From NCBI GenBank assembly GCA_937925925.1, contig CALANA010000123.1, forward strand, positions 1-41,433: a stretch of DNA of 41,433 bases, in the 5' to 3' direction. A model generated the notes under the pieces. That model did no database searches and was not told the origin of the DNA. It saw only the letters and a program-made list of their open reading frames with translations. The position numbers and the translations under genes are program-made. Below are positions 6,386 through 14,379 of the stretch, piece by piece (within the stretch, counting starts at the first letter, position 1; each line of letters starts with the position of its first letter). This stretch comes from an uncultured Chloroflexales bacterium (GTDB lineage Bacteria > Chloroflexota > Chloroflexia > Chloroflexales > Chloroflexaceae).

Positions 6386-7417
6386 ATGGGACACATACGA
6401 AACAGGGTTACATTGGTCTGGCTAATCATCGTTGCAATCATCCTGATCTTGCCAGCTTATCATCAAGGCATGACTGCATCGAGAGTCAATGCCCAGCAAA
6501 CGCCGGGAGCGAATACCACCGTTTATTTGCCCTTGATTATCGGCCCTAATCCGTTTCAAGGGCCACCCCAACTGCCGGCCATCGTCACGGATATGAATGG
6601 AGATACGGTTACGATACAATCGGTTGAGCGCATTATTGGTCTCAGTGGTGATATTACCGAGATTATTTTCGCGTTGGGGTTGGGCGACCAGGTCGTTGCC
6701 GCCGACATTAGCGCGACCTATCCTGCACAAGCCCGGCAACTGCCGAAAATTGGCTACCAGCGCGACTTGAATGCCGAGGCGATTATCAATTTCCGTCCCA
6801 CAGTAGTCATCGGTAAGCGAGGTGCCGGGCCACCGCCAGTACTCGTCCAACTGCGTCAGGCCGGACTAACGCTGGCGATGACCAACGATGGGGTGAGTCT
6901 CGATACCCCGGCGGAAAAGATACGGTTTGTTGCCCAGGCGCTCGGTGTGCCCGCACGCGGAACCATGTTAATTGAGCAACTTGAGGCCGATTTCGCTGCA
7001 GCCGAGGCAGCACTTCAGCAGGTCAATAACCAACCCAAACCACGGGTGATCTTTCTCTATCTGCGCCAGGGTGAGGAAGGCAATCAGCGCCTGGTGTTTG
7101 GGGCCAACACGGCCACCAGCACGATGATCACCGCTGCCGGCGGTATTGATGCCGCGGCGGAGATTGGTATTCGCGGCGTTTTACAGCCAATTACCACCGA
7201 AGCCCTGATTGCGGCCCAACCAGATGTTATCCTGGTGTTCGAGTCTGGATTGGCGGAGATCGGTGGCGAGGAAGGCCTCCTGGCTCTGCCTGGTATTGCG
7301 CAGACCCCGGCCGGACAAAATCGCCGGATTGTGGCTATGGATGGGCAATATCTAGCCGGTATGAATCCACGGACTGGTAAGGCGTTACTCGACTTGATTG
7401 GCTTGCTGTATCCCTGA
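6386..7417 (+). CDS. hmuT: HmuT-type haem ABC transporter substrate-binding protein
   Basis: 343 aa. An N-terminal hydrophobic segment (residues about 9-28) ending VNAQQ acts as signal peptide or anchor, followed by the VYLPLIIGP motif common in Chloroflexota exported proteins. The mature part is a cluster A-2 / BtuF-like binding protein: RIIGLSGDITEIIFALG, ATYPAQARQLPKIGYQRDLNAEAI, GAGPPPVLVQLRQAG. The STYPxxA...LPxVGYxR and GAGPP blocks are typical of HmuT haem-binding proteins. GGGAGG lies 10 nt before the ATG. It would pass haem to the upstream permease. Confidence 0.9.
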   Translation: MGHIRNRVTLVWLIIVAIILILPAYHQGMTASRVNAQQTPGANTTVYLPLIIGPNPFQGPPQLPAIVTDMNGDTVTIQSVERIIGLSGDITEIIFALGLGDQVVAADISATYPAQARQLPKIGYQRDLNAEAIINFRPTVVIGKRGAGPPPVLVQLRQAGLTLAMTNDGVSLDTPAEKIRFVAQALGVPARGTMLIEQLEADFAAAEAALQQVNNQPKPRVIFLYLRQGEEGNQRLVFGANTATSTMITAAGGIDAAAEIGIRGVLQPITTEALIAAQPDVILVFESGLAEIGGEEGLLALPGIAQTPAGQNRRIVAMDGQYLAGMNPRTGKALLDLIGLLYP

Positions 7418-7449
7418 TGCCAGGCGCTATGCTGTGGAAGAAACGCTCT

Positions 7450-7492
7450 TTTCCCTCCAAATTTTCGCCTACGACGAAAATTTGGAGGGAAG
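7450..7492. terminator. 17-bp perfect hairpin after hmuT
   Basis: TTCCCTCCAAATTTTCG (7451-7467) pairs perfectly with 7475-7491 across a 7-nt loop. There is no downstream T run, so it may be a processing/attenuation stem or a repeat core; a related hairpin (TTTTCACCCACATTTTC with loop ACCTACGGG) occurs near 28565-28607 inside a family D element, which favours a mobile-repeat origin. It could still limit readthrough into the next gene. Confidence 0.55.
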
Positions 7493-7532
7493 CACAGCAA
7501 AACGACCACATTATAACAAGTGCGATTAGTAT

Positions 7533-8804
7533 ATGATACCGGTTACGAACAGACAGTGCCAATACTGGGTAGTATGCATCGGTAGCATTTGCTGCCTGCT
7601 GATGGCAACCAGTCTGCGCAGTGTAACCGCACAGGATGCCCCGGATCGTACCACCCATGTCGGAGTGGTCGTGGATGCTGGCAATGGTACGGTTGAAACC
7701 AGTTGTCTTGAATTGGGGCCAGGCGGCCAGGCGGATGGGGTGCAGATTCTGGCTGCTACGGGATTCACTACGCAGCAGATCAGTGATCGCGAAGAAGTCA
7801 GGATGTGCATGATCAACAATCAGGGCTGTCGCGTTGATGCTGGCGAAGCCTGTTTCTGCCAGTGCGATGATCAAACATGCTATCAGTGGATCTACTACGA
7901 ACTGGTCAACGATACCTGGCAGCGACGCTGGTCGGCCAGCAGCCATACCATAACACCGGGGATGCTCGTCGGCTGGGTCTGGGCAGACACCCAGGCTGTA
8001 CCGGTTATGCAGCCGGCATTGCGCACGTTTGAGCAGGTGTGCGCAAGCGCTACCCCCACGCCAACCGCATCGCCAACTGCCACGCACACCAGCATTGCGA
8101 CTGAGACCGCGACGCCCACCGAGACCGCGACGTCGCTGCCAGAAGAAACACCCACCGCCACAGACATTCCAATCGAAACACCGACACCAACTGTCACCGA
8201 AACACGACCAACTACAGTCCCCGACACAGAACAGAGTGCGGCAGAGACAATGCGCAACGTTGTTTATTTGCCGTTGATCATCAATGCATCCCCGACAAAT
8301 GATGATGCGTTTAATGATCTCTCATCCAATCCATATCCAGATCCTGATGCATTGCCAGATCTGCCTGATCCACCTGAGCCGGATATTGTGCCAACACCAA
8401 TGCCAACGCCAACGCCAACACTCACCCCTAGCCCGACGTTAGAGCCTACCTCGGCGATTATTATTGAGTTTGAGCGACCAACCATGGAACCGCTTGCGCT
8501 ACCAGAACTTGATCGCCCACCGCCGCCCGCCGCTGCCGGAATACTACCGGGACAATCCGCACCTGACAGCACATCCACCTCGATGCCCAACCAGGCACCT
8601 GCCATGAGCAACGAAGAAATAGACGCCTATCCCGGCACGGTGCCCCCGGATCAGCGTTCATCTGCACGCGATGCGTGGTGGCTTCTTGGCCTACTCTTAC
8701 TGATCGCAATTATCTATAGTGGCCTGATCATCTTTCTCTACACACGACAGCAGCATGAGTTTGGGGCCGCCGACCTGGCGTTCAATAGTTCTGATGAGCA
8801 ATAG
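7533..8804 (+). CDS. C-terminally anchored surface protein with CFCQC domain
   Basis: 423 aa. A signal peptide (residues 11-33, ending VTAQD) precedes a Cys-rich N-terminal domain (about 40-165) with GNGTVETSCLELG, CMINNQGCRVDAGEACFCQC and YQWIYYELVNDTWQ / LVGWVWAD. This is followed by a long Thr/Pro linker, a VYLPLII motif, a second Pro-rich linker, a membrane helix (about 377-398, WWLLGLLLLIAIIYSGLIIFLY) and a short cytoplasmic tail. The N-terminal domain resembles, from memory, uncharacterised proteins encoded beside metal or vitamin transporters; I cannot name a family. Placed after hmuT, it may be a surface receptor for haem or a metal complex. Ribosome binding site is weak. Confidence 0.8.
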   Translation: MIPVTNRQCQYWVVCIGSICCLLMATSLRSVTAQDAPDRTTHVGVVVDAGNGTVETSCLELGPGGQADGVQILAATGFTTQQISDREEVRMCMINNQGCRVDAGEACFCQCDDQTCYQWIYYELVNDTWQRRWSASSHTITPGMLVGWVWADTQAVPVMQPALRTFEQVCASATPTPTASPTATHTSIATETATPTETATSLPEETPTATDIPIETPTPTVTETRPTTVPDTEQSAAETMRNVVYLPLIINASPTNDDAFNDLSSNPYPDPDALPDLPDPPEPDIVPTPMPTPTPTLTPSPTLEPTSAIIIEFERPTMEPLALPELDRPPPPAAAGILPGQSAPDSTSTSMPNQAPAMSNEEIDAYPGTVPPDQRSSARDAWWLLGLLLLIAIIYSGLIIFLYTRQQHEFGAADLAFNSSDEQ

Positions 8805-8919
8805 GGCAAACAAGGTACAAGGTTGTAGACGCGCCACTACCGTTGTCCGTGCTCGCAGCGCCTGGTGCTGCGGGCGCAACGCTATCAGCGCGGAGGTTTC
8901 AACGTCAACGTATGCCGCT

Positions 8920-9708
8920 TCATCCCCGCAACCCGCGCTCGCGCAGGTGGGCATCGAGCCAGGCCGCATCATCAGCACTGAGGGCCGGCGGGGGCGGATC
9001 GGCGCGGTAGTTTATCCGCCGTTCGTAGCGTGCGCTGCGGTAGATCTGGCGCAAAGCTTCCCCAAGATCAAGCACGACATCTGGATCGGGACGACGCAAC
9101 GGCACCGGCACGGGATGGATCGGTGTACGTAACGACAACGGCCAGACTTCAAGGCGTGGTCGGCGTTCTGCCCGGCTCAGGAGTATAAAGTAGGGAGCGT
9201 CGGGCAAGGGTGTGGCAGTCTGCGGGCGCTTCCCGTTGCGCAGCAGGTCAATCTCCAACAGATGTGCCTCACTGCGAAACAGTTCCTGACGCTTTTTCTC
9301 GTAGGCATCAGCCCCATCCACACCAGGGCGCTTATTGACGGGTGAAAGCAGTTCGATAGCAGTAACAAGTGCTTCATTGCCAACCGTGCGGATTTCCAGG
9401 CGGGCGTAGCGCGTGGGAACTTGCATAGTAGCCGTGACGACCAGCGGCGCAGGAGCAACGGTTGTCAAGTTGCTTGCCGTAGCCGGTAGATCCGTTTCGA
9501 GGATGCCCACATCTGGCACAACCGCCAGGCGCACGGGTGTGATCTCCAGGTTTTCAAAGGCGACATACGGGGTGATAACAGCAGTATAGTGCGGCTGCAA
9601 CTGGGCCTGGATTTGATCGCACAACACCGTAGTTAACCGGTGATGGACATCCGGCCAGAAGCCAGGAGCTTCGAGATAGGGATCCATACCTGGAAAAGGC
9701 AGTTCCAT
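8920..9708 (-). CDS. DUF4058 family protein, copy A
   Basis: 262 aa, starts MELPFPGMDPYLE, the hallmark of DUF4058, and contains ALVTAIELLSPVNKR and a basic stretch EKKRQELF that recall PD-(D/E)XK-like nucleases (family function unknown). The start at 9708 has GAGGAA 8 nt upstream; the longer track start lacks one. About 86 nt separate it from the upstream paralog, same strand, so co-transcription is likely. The last roughly 95 nt are almost identical to the end of copy B, while the rest is strongly diverged. Confidence 0.88.
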   Translation of the reverse strand: MELPFPGMDPYLEAPGFWPDVHHRLTTVLCDQIQAQLQPHYTAVITPYVAFENLEITPVRLAVVPDVGILETDLPATASNLTTVAPAPLVVTATMQVPTRYARLEIRTVGNEALVTAIELLSPVNKRPGVDGADAYEKKRQELFRSEAHLLEIDLLRNGKRPQTATPLPDAPYFILLSRAERRPRLEVWPLSLRTPIHPVPVPLRRPDPDVVLDLGEALRQIYRSARYERRINYRADPPPPALSADDAAWLDAHLRERGLRG

Positions 9709-9794
9709 TCTAGCGTTCCTCTCCATAAGTATCATCATCCTACGCCAGGCGCATACGAGCGTTGGGGCTTTGACCTCGTTCCTACGATGGGCAC

Positions 9795-10586
9795 TTACGT
9801 CCACAACCCGCGCTCGCGCAGGTGGGCATCGAGCCAGGCCGCATCATCAGCACTGAGGGCCGGCGGGGGCGGATCGGCGCGGTAGTTCATCCGCCGTTCG
9901 TAGCGCGCACGGGCATAGATGTGGCGTAGCGCCGTCGTCAGATCAAGCAGAACGTCGGGGTCAGGCGACAACAACGGGATCGGCAGGGTCGGCAGTGGCT
10001 CCGTGAGCGCCACCGGCCAGATCTCGGAAACACGCAGGTGGTCGGGGCGAGCCCGGTTGACCAGGCAAACGTAGGCGGCGTCTAGCGGCGGATCTTCGAC
10101 CTCCCAGCCAGGACGCTGTCCACGTCGCAACAGATCCAGCTCGACCAGATGACAGGGCGACAATAACAGGCGTTCACGCTTGTGGCGATACTGTTCCAGC
10201 CCGCGCCCACGTTTGCTATCCGGTGAAAGTATCTCGATGGCTGTTACGAGGGTACTATCGCTCGTCAGGCGGATCTGTACTGTACGCGAGCGCGTGCGTT
10301 CGGTGGGCAGTGCAAGCCGCTGGAGGGGTGCGCTGATGACCGGTGTGACTACCGCCGTCGGCGATTGTGGCTCACATGCAAGCACGGCGGCATCAGGATA
10401 GACCTCAATCGCAACCATGATACCAACTTCGTCAAGTGATGCACGCACTTCAACATCGGCAAAATATTTTGGGCTGAGGCACGTATTCAACAGGGTCATC
10501 ACCTCTTCGGCAAGATGATGATGAAAACTGGCCCAATATGTCGTGCTTTCCAGATAGGGATCCATGCCAGGAAACAGTGGTTCCAT
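9795..10586 (-). CDS. DUF4058 family protein, copy B
   Basis: 263 aa, starts MEPLFPGMDPYLEST with AAAGGAG 7 nt before the ATG. Shares family blocks TLVTAIEILSPDSKR, a basic helix and LDLTTALRHIYARARYERR with copy A. Tandem DUF4058 genes are common in Chloroflexota and Cyanobacteria; the function is unknown. It sits between the haem and the siderophore genes but on the opposite strand, so it is probably not part of iron uptake. Confidence 0.88.
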   Translation of the reverse strand: MEPLFPGMDPYLESTTYWASFHHHLAEEVMTLLNTCLSPKYFADVEVRASLDEVGIMVAIEVYPDAAVLACEPQSPTAVVTPVISAPLQRLALPTERTRSRTVQIRLTSDSTLVTAIEILSPDSKRGRGLEQYRHKRERLLLSPCHLVELDLLRRGQRPGWEVEDPPLDAAYVCLVNRARPDHLRVSEIWPVALTEPLPTLPIPLLSPDPDVLLDLTTALRHIYARARYERRMNYRADPPPPALSADDAAWLDAHLRERGLWT

Positions 10587-11115
10587 CGGATAACTCCTTT
10601 CGACTGGTGTGCTTCATGATACCATACGGCAGTGGACAATGGACGGTGACATGGTGGAATGTTCCCAGGCTATTGGCACAAGATGTTCGGTGTTGGGCAT
10701 CTCTGCCGGTTGGAGATCAGGCAGTATAGCACGGATACCGCGTGCGGGTGACGAATCGGAACGACATACCGCTGGTAGAACCATGCTCTGTTGTACCTGT
10801 TCACATTTGGGGGAAGCTCTGTATCGTACTTGACAGATCAGGCCATTGCGATTATAAAACAAGGTAAGTAAATTCTAAATATTGATATAAGTATACACTT
10901 CCTAAAAAGAGAAACCATACCCGAAGGATCATCTATTCTCTTTTTGTTTCCGCTGATTGCACCATAGGTTATGGCATCCATCATAATCTTGCACCTATCA
11001 AGCCGGGACTCCGGTTCATCGCATATCTAGATTCTATGGTTCAACGTTCATAAACCAGGACAGATCGCTAAACCGGCTGAAGCCGGGACTGTGATTGCTT
11101 TGGGGAGGACTTTCA
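10587..11115. other. Intergenic region, no gene seen
   Basis: About 530 nt between divergent genes. The ORFs here lack ribosome binding sites and family resemblance. It has a fragment of repeat family E (CCTGTTCACATTTGGGGGAAG near 10796), an AT-rich block (10858-10915) suited to a promoter for the permease gene, and two AAGCCGGGACT motifs. Confidence 0.55.
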
Positions 11116-12162
11116 ATGACCACATTCACCGCCAGATCCCAACTTGCTCGCACCGAACGCCTGACTCGCGCCCGCACACTGCTAGTTGTGGGCTTGCCGA
11201 TCTGCCTGGGCCTGCTTGCGCTGGCGATGATGAGCAGCATCGCCTTCGGTGCCGCCGACATCGCCCCAGCCGATGTATGGGCGGCGCTGGTCAACTTTGA
11301 TGCCAGTTCGACCAATCATCTGATCATTCGCACCTTACGGGTGCCACGGGCGGTGATTGCAGCACTGGTGGGGGCTGCGCTAGGGGTGGCTGGTGCCCTG
11401 ATGCAGGGCATTACCCGCAATCCTATGGCTGACCCGGGTATTCTGGGGATTAACACTGGTGCGGCGCTGGGCGTTGTTGGTGCGGTCTTTTTACTCAAGA
11501 TCTCGTCGCTCACGCTTTACGCGCTCTTTGCCTTTGCAGGTGCCGCACTGACGGCCAGCGCGGTCTATACGCTCGGCTCACTGGGGCGGGGTGGGCCAAC
11601 TCCGCTCAAGATTACCATCGCCGGTGCAGCACTCACCGCGCTCCTCTCATCACTGACCACGGGTGTCCTTATTCTCAACCAGCGCACGCTGGAGGAGGTG
11701 CGCTTCTGGCTGGCTGGCTCAGTTGCCGGACGCGATCTGAACCTGCTGCTGCAAGTGACGCCCTACCTGGGGATCGGGTTGCTGGTTGCGCTGGCATTGG
11801 GCCGCCAGATTACCACACTGTCGCTCGGTGATGATGTGGCGCAAGGTCTCGGCCAGCGCACTGGCTGGGTCAAGGGTCTGGCGGCGCTGTGTGTGGTGCT
11901 GCTGGCAGGCAGTTCCATAGCAGTCGCCGGGCCAATCGGCTTTGTCGGGCTGGTTATTCCGCATGCAGTGCGCTTCTTTGTTGGCGTGGATTACCGCTGG
12001 ATTCTGCCCTATTCAGCACTGGCGGGTGCCACTTTCCTGGTTGCGTCCGATGTAGCCGCACGGCTGGTGCTACGACCGACCGAAATGCCCGTCGGTGTGA
12101 TGACGGCGCTGATCGGTGGGCCGTTTTTCGTCTATCTGGTGCGGTGGAAGGTGAAGCGCTGA
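11116..12162 (+). CDS. FecCD-type siderophore ABC permease
   Basis: 348 aa, FecCD family, about ten membrane segments: [62 protein letters not shown] and the C-terminal [26 protein letters not shown] 11116 has GGGGAGGA 7 nt upstream; the track start 11095 does not. Closest in style to FepD/FhuB-type siderophore permeases. The next gene begins as the second permease of the pair but is broken, so this system is probably no longer functional unless partners exist elsewhere. Confidence 0.93.
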   Translation: MTTFTARSQLARTERLTRARTLLVVGLPICLGLLALAMMSSIAFGAADIAPADVWAALVNFDASSTNHLIIRTLRVPRAVIAALVGAALGVAGALMQGITRNPMADPGILGINTGAALGVVGAVFLLKISSLTLYALFAFAGAALTASAVYTLGSLGRGGPTPLKITIAGAALTALLSSLTTGVLILNQRTLEEVRFWLAGSVAGRDLNLLLQVTPYLGIGLLVALALGRQITTLSLGDDVAQGLGQRTGWVKGLAALCVVLLAGSSIAVAGPIGFVGLVIPHAVRFFVGVDYRWILPYSALAGATFLVASDVAARLVLRPTEMPVGVMTALIGGPFFVYLVRWKVKR

Positions 12163-12200
12163 TACGGGTGGGTCGGTACTTTTTTTCTAACGAGGAGATC

Positions 12201-12881
12201 ATGCAAACACCCTGGATCACCGTTCGGACGCGCCGGTTTTCGATGCGCATTGATCGGCGTGTGCCGCCAGTGCTGCTGCTCACCTTGCTCACAACCCTGG
12301 CCGTGATGGTCATTAACATGGGGGTAGGTGAGTATCCAATTGGCCCGCTTGATGTGATGAAAACTGTCCTGCGTCTGCCGACAGACAACAGCGATTATGA
12401 TTTTATTGTCAACACGTTGCGCCTACCGCGTATGCTGGTTGCAGCGCTCGGCGCAGGCTGGGCGGTGAAGCGCTTCGGACGTAAGGCAGCCCTGGTCAGC
12501 TTTGCGCTGCTTCAAGCCGTAACTCTGCTGGTGCTGCTTGGCCCGGCGTACGGCAATACTAGCGATCTGGTCGTTGCGTTGGCGGTGGGGGCGATCTTCT
12601 TTGGCTATAGTCCAGCCTTTACCGTACTCTCGACCGTGATGATGGACAAGACGCGCCAAAACACAGCCGGCACCGACTATACCGTCCAGTACAGTGCCAT
12701 GTCGCTGGTAAGTTTTGCTGTGGGTGGGTTAGGCCTGACGCTAGCCGGGGTGCTTGGCTATGTCACCACAATTATCATTGCCGCTACGTGCGGGCTACTG
12801 GGAGCTGGCGTCGTACTGACGCTCTACCATCCGGCCAAAGCAGAGACTGAGACGGTGCTAGAAGGCACGTTTAGCGCATGA
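12201..12881 (+). pseudogene. Chimeric ORF: FecCD permease N-terminus fused to MFS transporter C-terminus
   Basis: 226 aa in one open frame. Residues 1 to about 84 are the start of a FepG-like permease (first membrane helix [16 protein letters not shown], then [18 protein letters not shown]). At about nucleotide 12455 the sequence switches to [20 protein letters not shown] and continues as the last four helices of a major facilitator protein, with [15 protein letters not shown] recalling RhtX/FptX-type siderophore transporters. GAGGAG lies 4 nt before the ATG, so it could be translated. The two halves belong to different transport superfamilies, so an in-frame deletion joining neighbouring genes is the simplest origin. 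Confidence 0.85.
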
Positions 12882-12903
12882 TCGGAACAGGTGGAACCAG
12901 AAC

Positions 12904-13101
12904 ATGGCGACCAGCGTTCTCGACAACAAAACCCTCTTCAGTGCCGCCTCTCTACTGATGAACGTGGTGCTTATGGCACTGAAAGCCCTGATCAGCATCT
13001 GGAGTGGTGCGATCAGCTCGGAGGAGACGGCACAACACGGCGAGCCAGCGTGTCAGCGTGGTGGCGTGAGTCGCGGCGGCAAGCGAACATGCGGCAGGTA
13101 G
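12904..13101 (+). pseudogene. N-terminal fragment of a membrane protein (cation-efflux-like)
   Basis: ATG with a weak AGGTGG upstream. The first 40 residues (TLFSAASLLMNVVLMALKAL, ISIWSGAIS) look like the first helix of a cation diffusion facilitator, which typically continues SGSxALLADxxHS. After the serine at about 13020 the frame becomes low-quality sequence and stops. It directly follows the chimeric ORF and appears to be another casualty of the same decay. The identification rests on a short stretch and is tentative. Confidence 0.4.
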
Positions 13102-13251
13102 GATCATGCTGTGGCACACCTGGCATACAGCATCACTCCGCCCCAGGCTTTCATACGTTTTTTGGAGATCACGAGCGATGTGGCCAGACTTTTTGAAGAC
13201 GGGCCATGATTCGGGTATGCTTCCAGTACCCAGATACGTTATTATAGACAA
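13102..13251. other. Junction region without recognisable gene
   Basis: Lies between the truncated membrane fragment and the 3' end of the opposing ATPase remnant. A minus-strand ORF spans it (VCQVCHSMILPAACSLAAAT) but I see no start signal or family. Confidence 0.4.
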
Positions 13252-13902
13252 TTATGATCCGTCTTCCTTCGGAAGATACACAATGTGCGGGCGCCGGGTC
13301 TGCGGGTTGATATGCACTTCAGCATGCACACCGTAGACAGCTTCAATGTACACCGGAGTCAACACATGCGCGGGGGGGCCAACTGCAACTACCTTGCCTT
13401 GATGCAGTAAACACAACTGATCGCAATACATTGCAGCCAGGTTGAGGTCATGGAGTGCGGCGATGGTCGTGACGCGGAGCCGCTTTACCAGCGCCAATAC
13501 TTCCATCTGATAGCGAATGTCGAGATGGTTCGTTGGTTCATCAAGCACCAGGCAACGTGGTTGTTGTGCGAGCGCACGTGCGATCAACACCCGCTGCTTT
13601 TCGCCACCCGACAGGGTACGAAACAAGCGCTGGGCACATGTGTGCATGTTTACCCGTGCGAGCGCATCGGCGACAATCTGCTGATCCTGTGTATTCGTGC
13701 GCTCCAGGGTGTGCTTGTGTGGGTTGCGGCCAAGCAACACACACTCCCACACCGTGAAGTCAAAGTCGCCTGGTCGCTCTTGAGTGACAACCGCCATCCG
13801 TTGTGCCAGATCACGCGGCGAACACTGCCACACGGCCATAGCATCAAGGGTAATTGAGCCAGCATGCGGCTTAAGTACACGGTAGATTGTGCGCAGCAGC
13901 GA
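13252..13902 (-). pseudogene. FecE/HmuV-type ABC ATPase lacking its N-terminus and Walker A
   Basis: From the ATG at 13839 the ORF gives 195 aa, but homologous codons continue upstream to about 13902 ([20 protein letters not shown]), where they meet an in-frame TAG. An intact protein would have about 40 more residues including GPNGxGKST before SLLRTIYR; here that is replaced by IRRS. Signature [15 protein letters not shown], Walker [13 protein letters not shown] and the switch histidine ALHDLNLA are present. Without Walker A it cannot bind ATP normally. It is convergent with the permease genes; the family usually has about 255-270 aa. It probably once energised the siderophore or haem permease. 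Confidence 0.87.
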
Positions 13903-13910
13903 TCTCCTTA

Positions 13911-13968
13911 TCTATGTTCGTTAGACGAATACAGCCAAATCTATGATCGTTAGACGAATACAACCAAC
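13911..13968. repeat. Two 29-bp tandem repeats with TTCGTTAGACGAA dyad
   Basis: TCTATGTTCGTTAGACGAAT... at 13911-13939 is repeated at 13940-13968 with two or three substitutions. Each unit holds a TCGT-n3-ACGA dyad, operator-like in size. The pair sits exactly at the truncation point upstream of the ATPase remnant, so it could be the old promoter/operator region or a recombination scar. Confidence 0.65.
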
Positions 13969-14176
13969 AGGCGACCCTGATACACTCGGTTGAGTATAGC
14001 AAAGGGGCGGAAAAAAATGTTGTGTGATTTCGCACAACCTTGTTGTACGATTCGACACCGTAGATATGTCGTTTGACACATCCTGTATTTATAATACATT
14101 GTCGCAATATAAACCTGGAAATGTATCACGTATCATGCTGTACCCAGGCGCATCGCCACGTGTAGTAGAGGTAGGT

Positions 14177-14301
14177 GTAACCGTTCAGGTGGGGTGGTTT
14201 GGAGGGGCATTGCATTGCCCTTCCGTCGTTTCTTTTGAGGGTTTCGCGACGGCCGCAGGCCCCCGCAACCCCCGTGGGCGCACGTTCCCCGGAATGGTTA
14301 C
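14177..14301 (+). repeat. MITE-like element, family A (GTAACCGTTCAGG ends)
   Basis: 125 bp, begins GTAACCGTTCAGGTGGG and ends CGTTCCCCGGAATGGTTAC, an imperfect terminal inverted repeat. Further copies at 36192-36309 (reverse orientation), 38505-38584 (internally deleted) and 41365-41433 (cut by the window end). The interior is a GC-rich palindrome (GGAGGGGC..., GGCCGCAGGCCCCCGC). No coding content. The rest of 13969-14379 holds no gene. Confidence 0.75.
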
Positions 14302-14379
14302 GAGGCAGGTCATTGCCGCGCTGTCCTACCACGCGGTGAACAGGTGTATCTTCTGCCATAGAAACTCTGTGGTCAACCG

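Noticed and set aside
7895-8611. Minus-strand ORFs rich in V/G/S (SVGVAVSVAML type) opposite the surface protein
   Set aside because: Shadows of the Thr/Pro-rich linkers; low-complexity translation with no start signals.
12952-13251. Minus-strand ORF with CQVCHSMILPAAC
   Set aside because: Looks protein-like over a short span, but overlaps a better plus-strand fragment, has no start signal and no family I recognise.
13450-13857. Plus-strand 135-aa ORF opposite the ATPase
   Set aside because: Antisense shadow; the minus strand carries LSGGEKQR and Walker B motifs.
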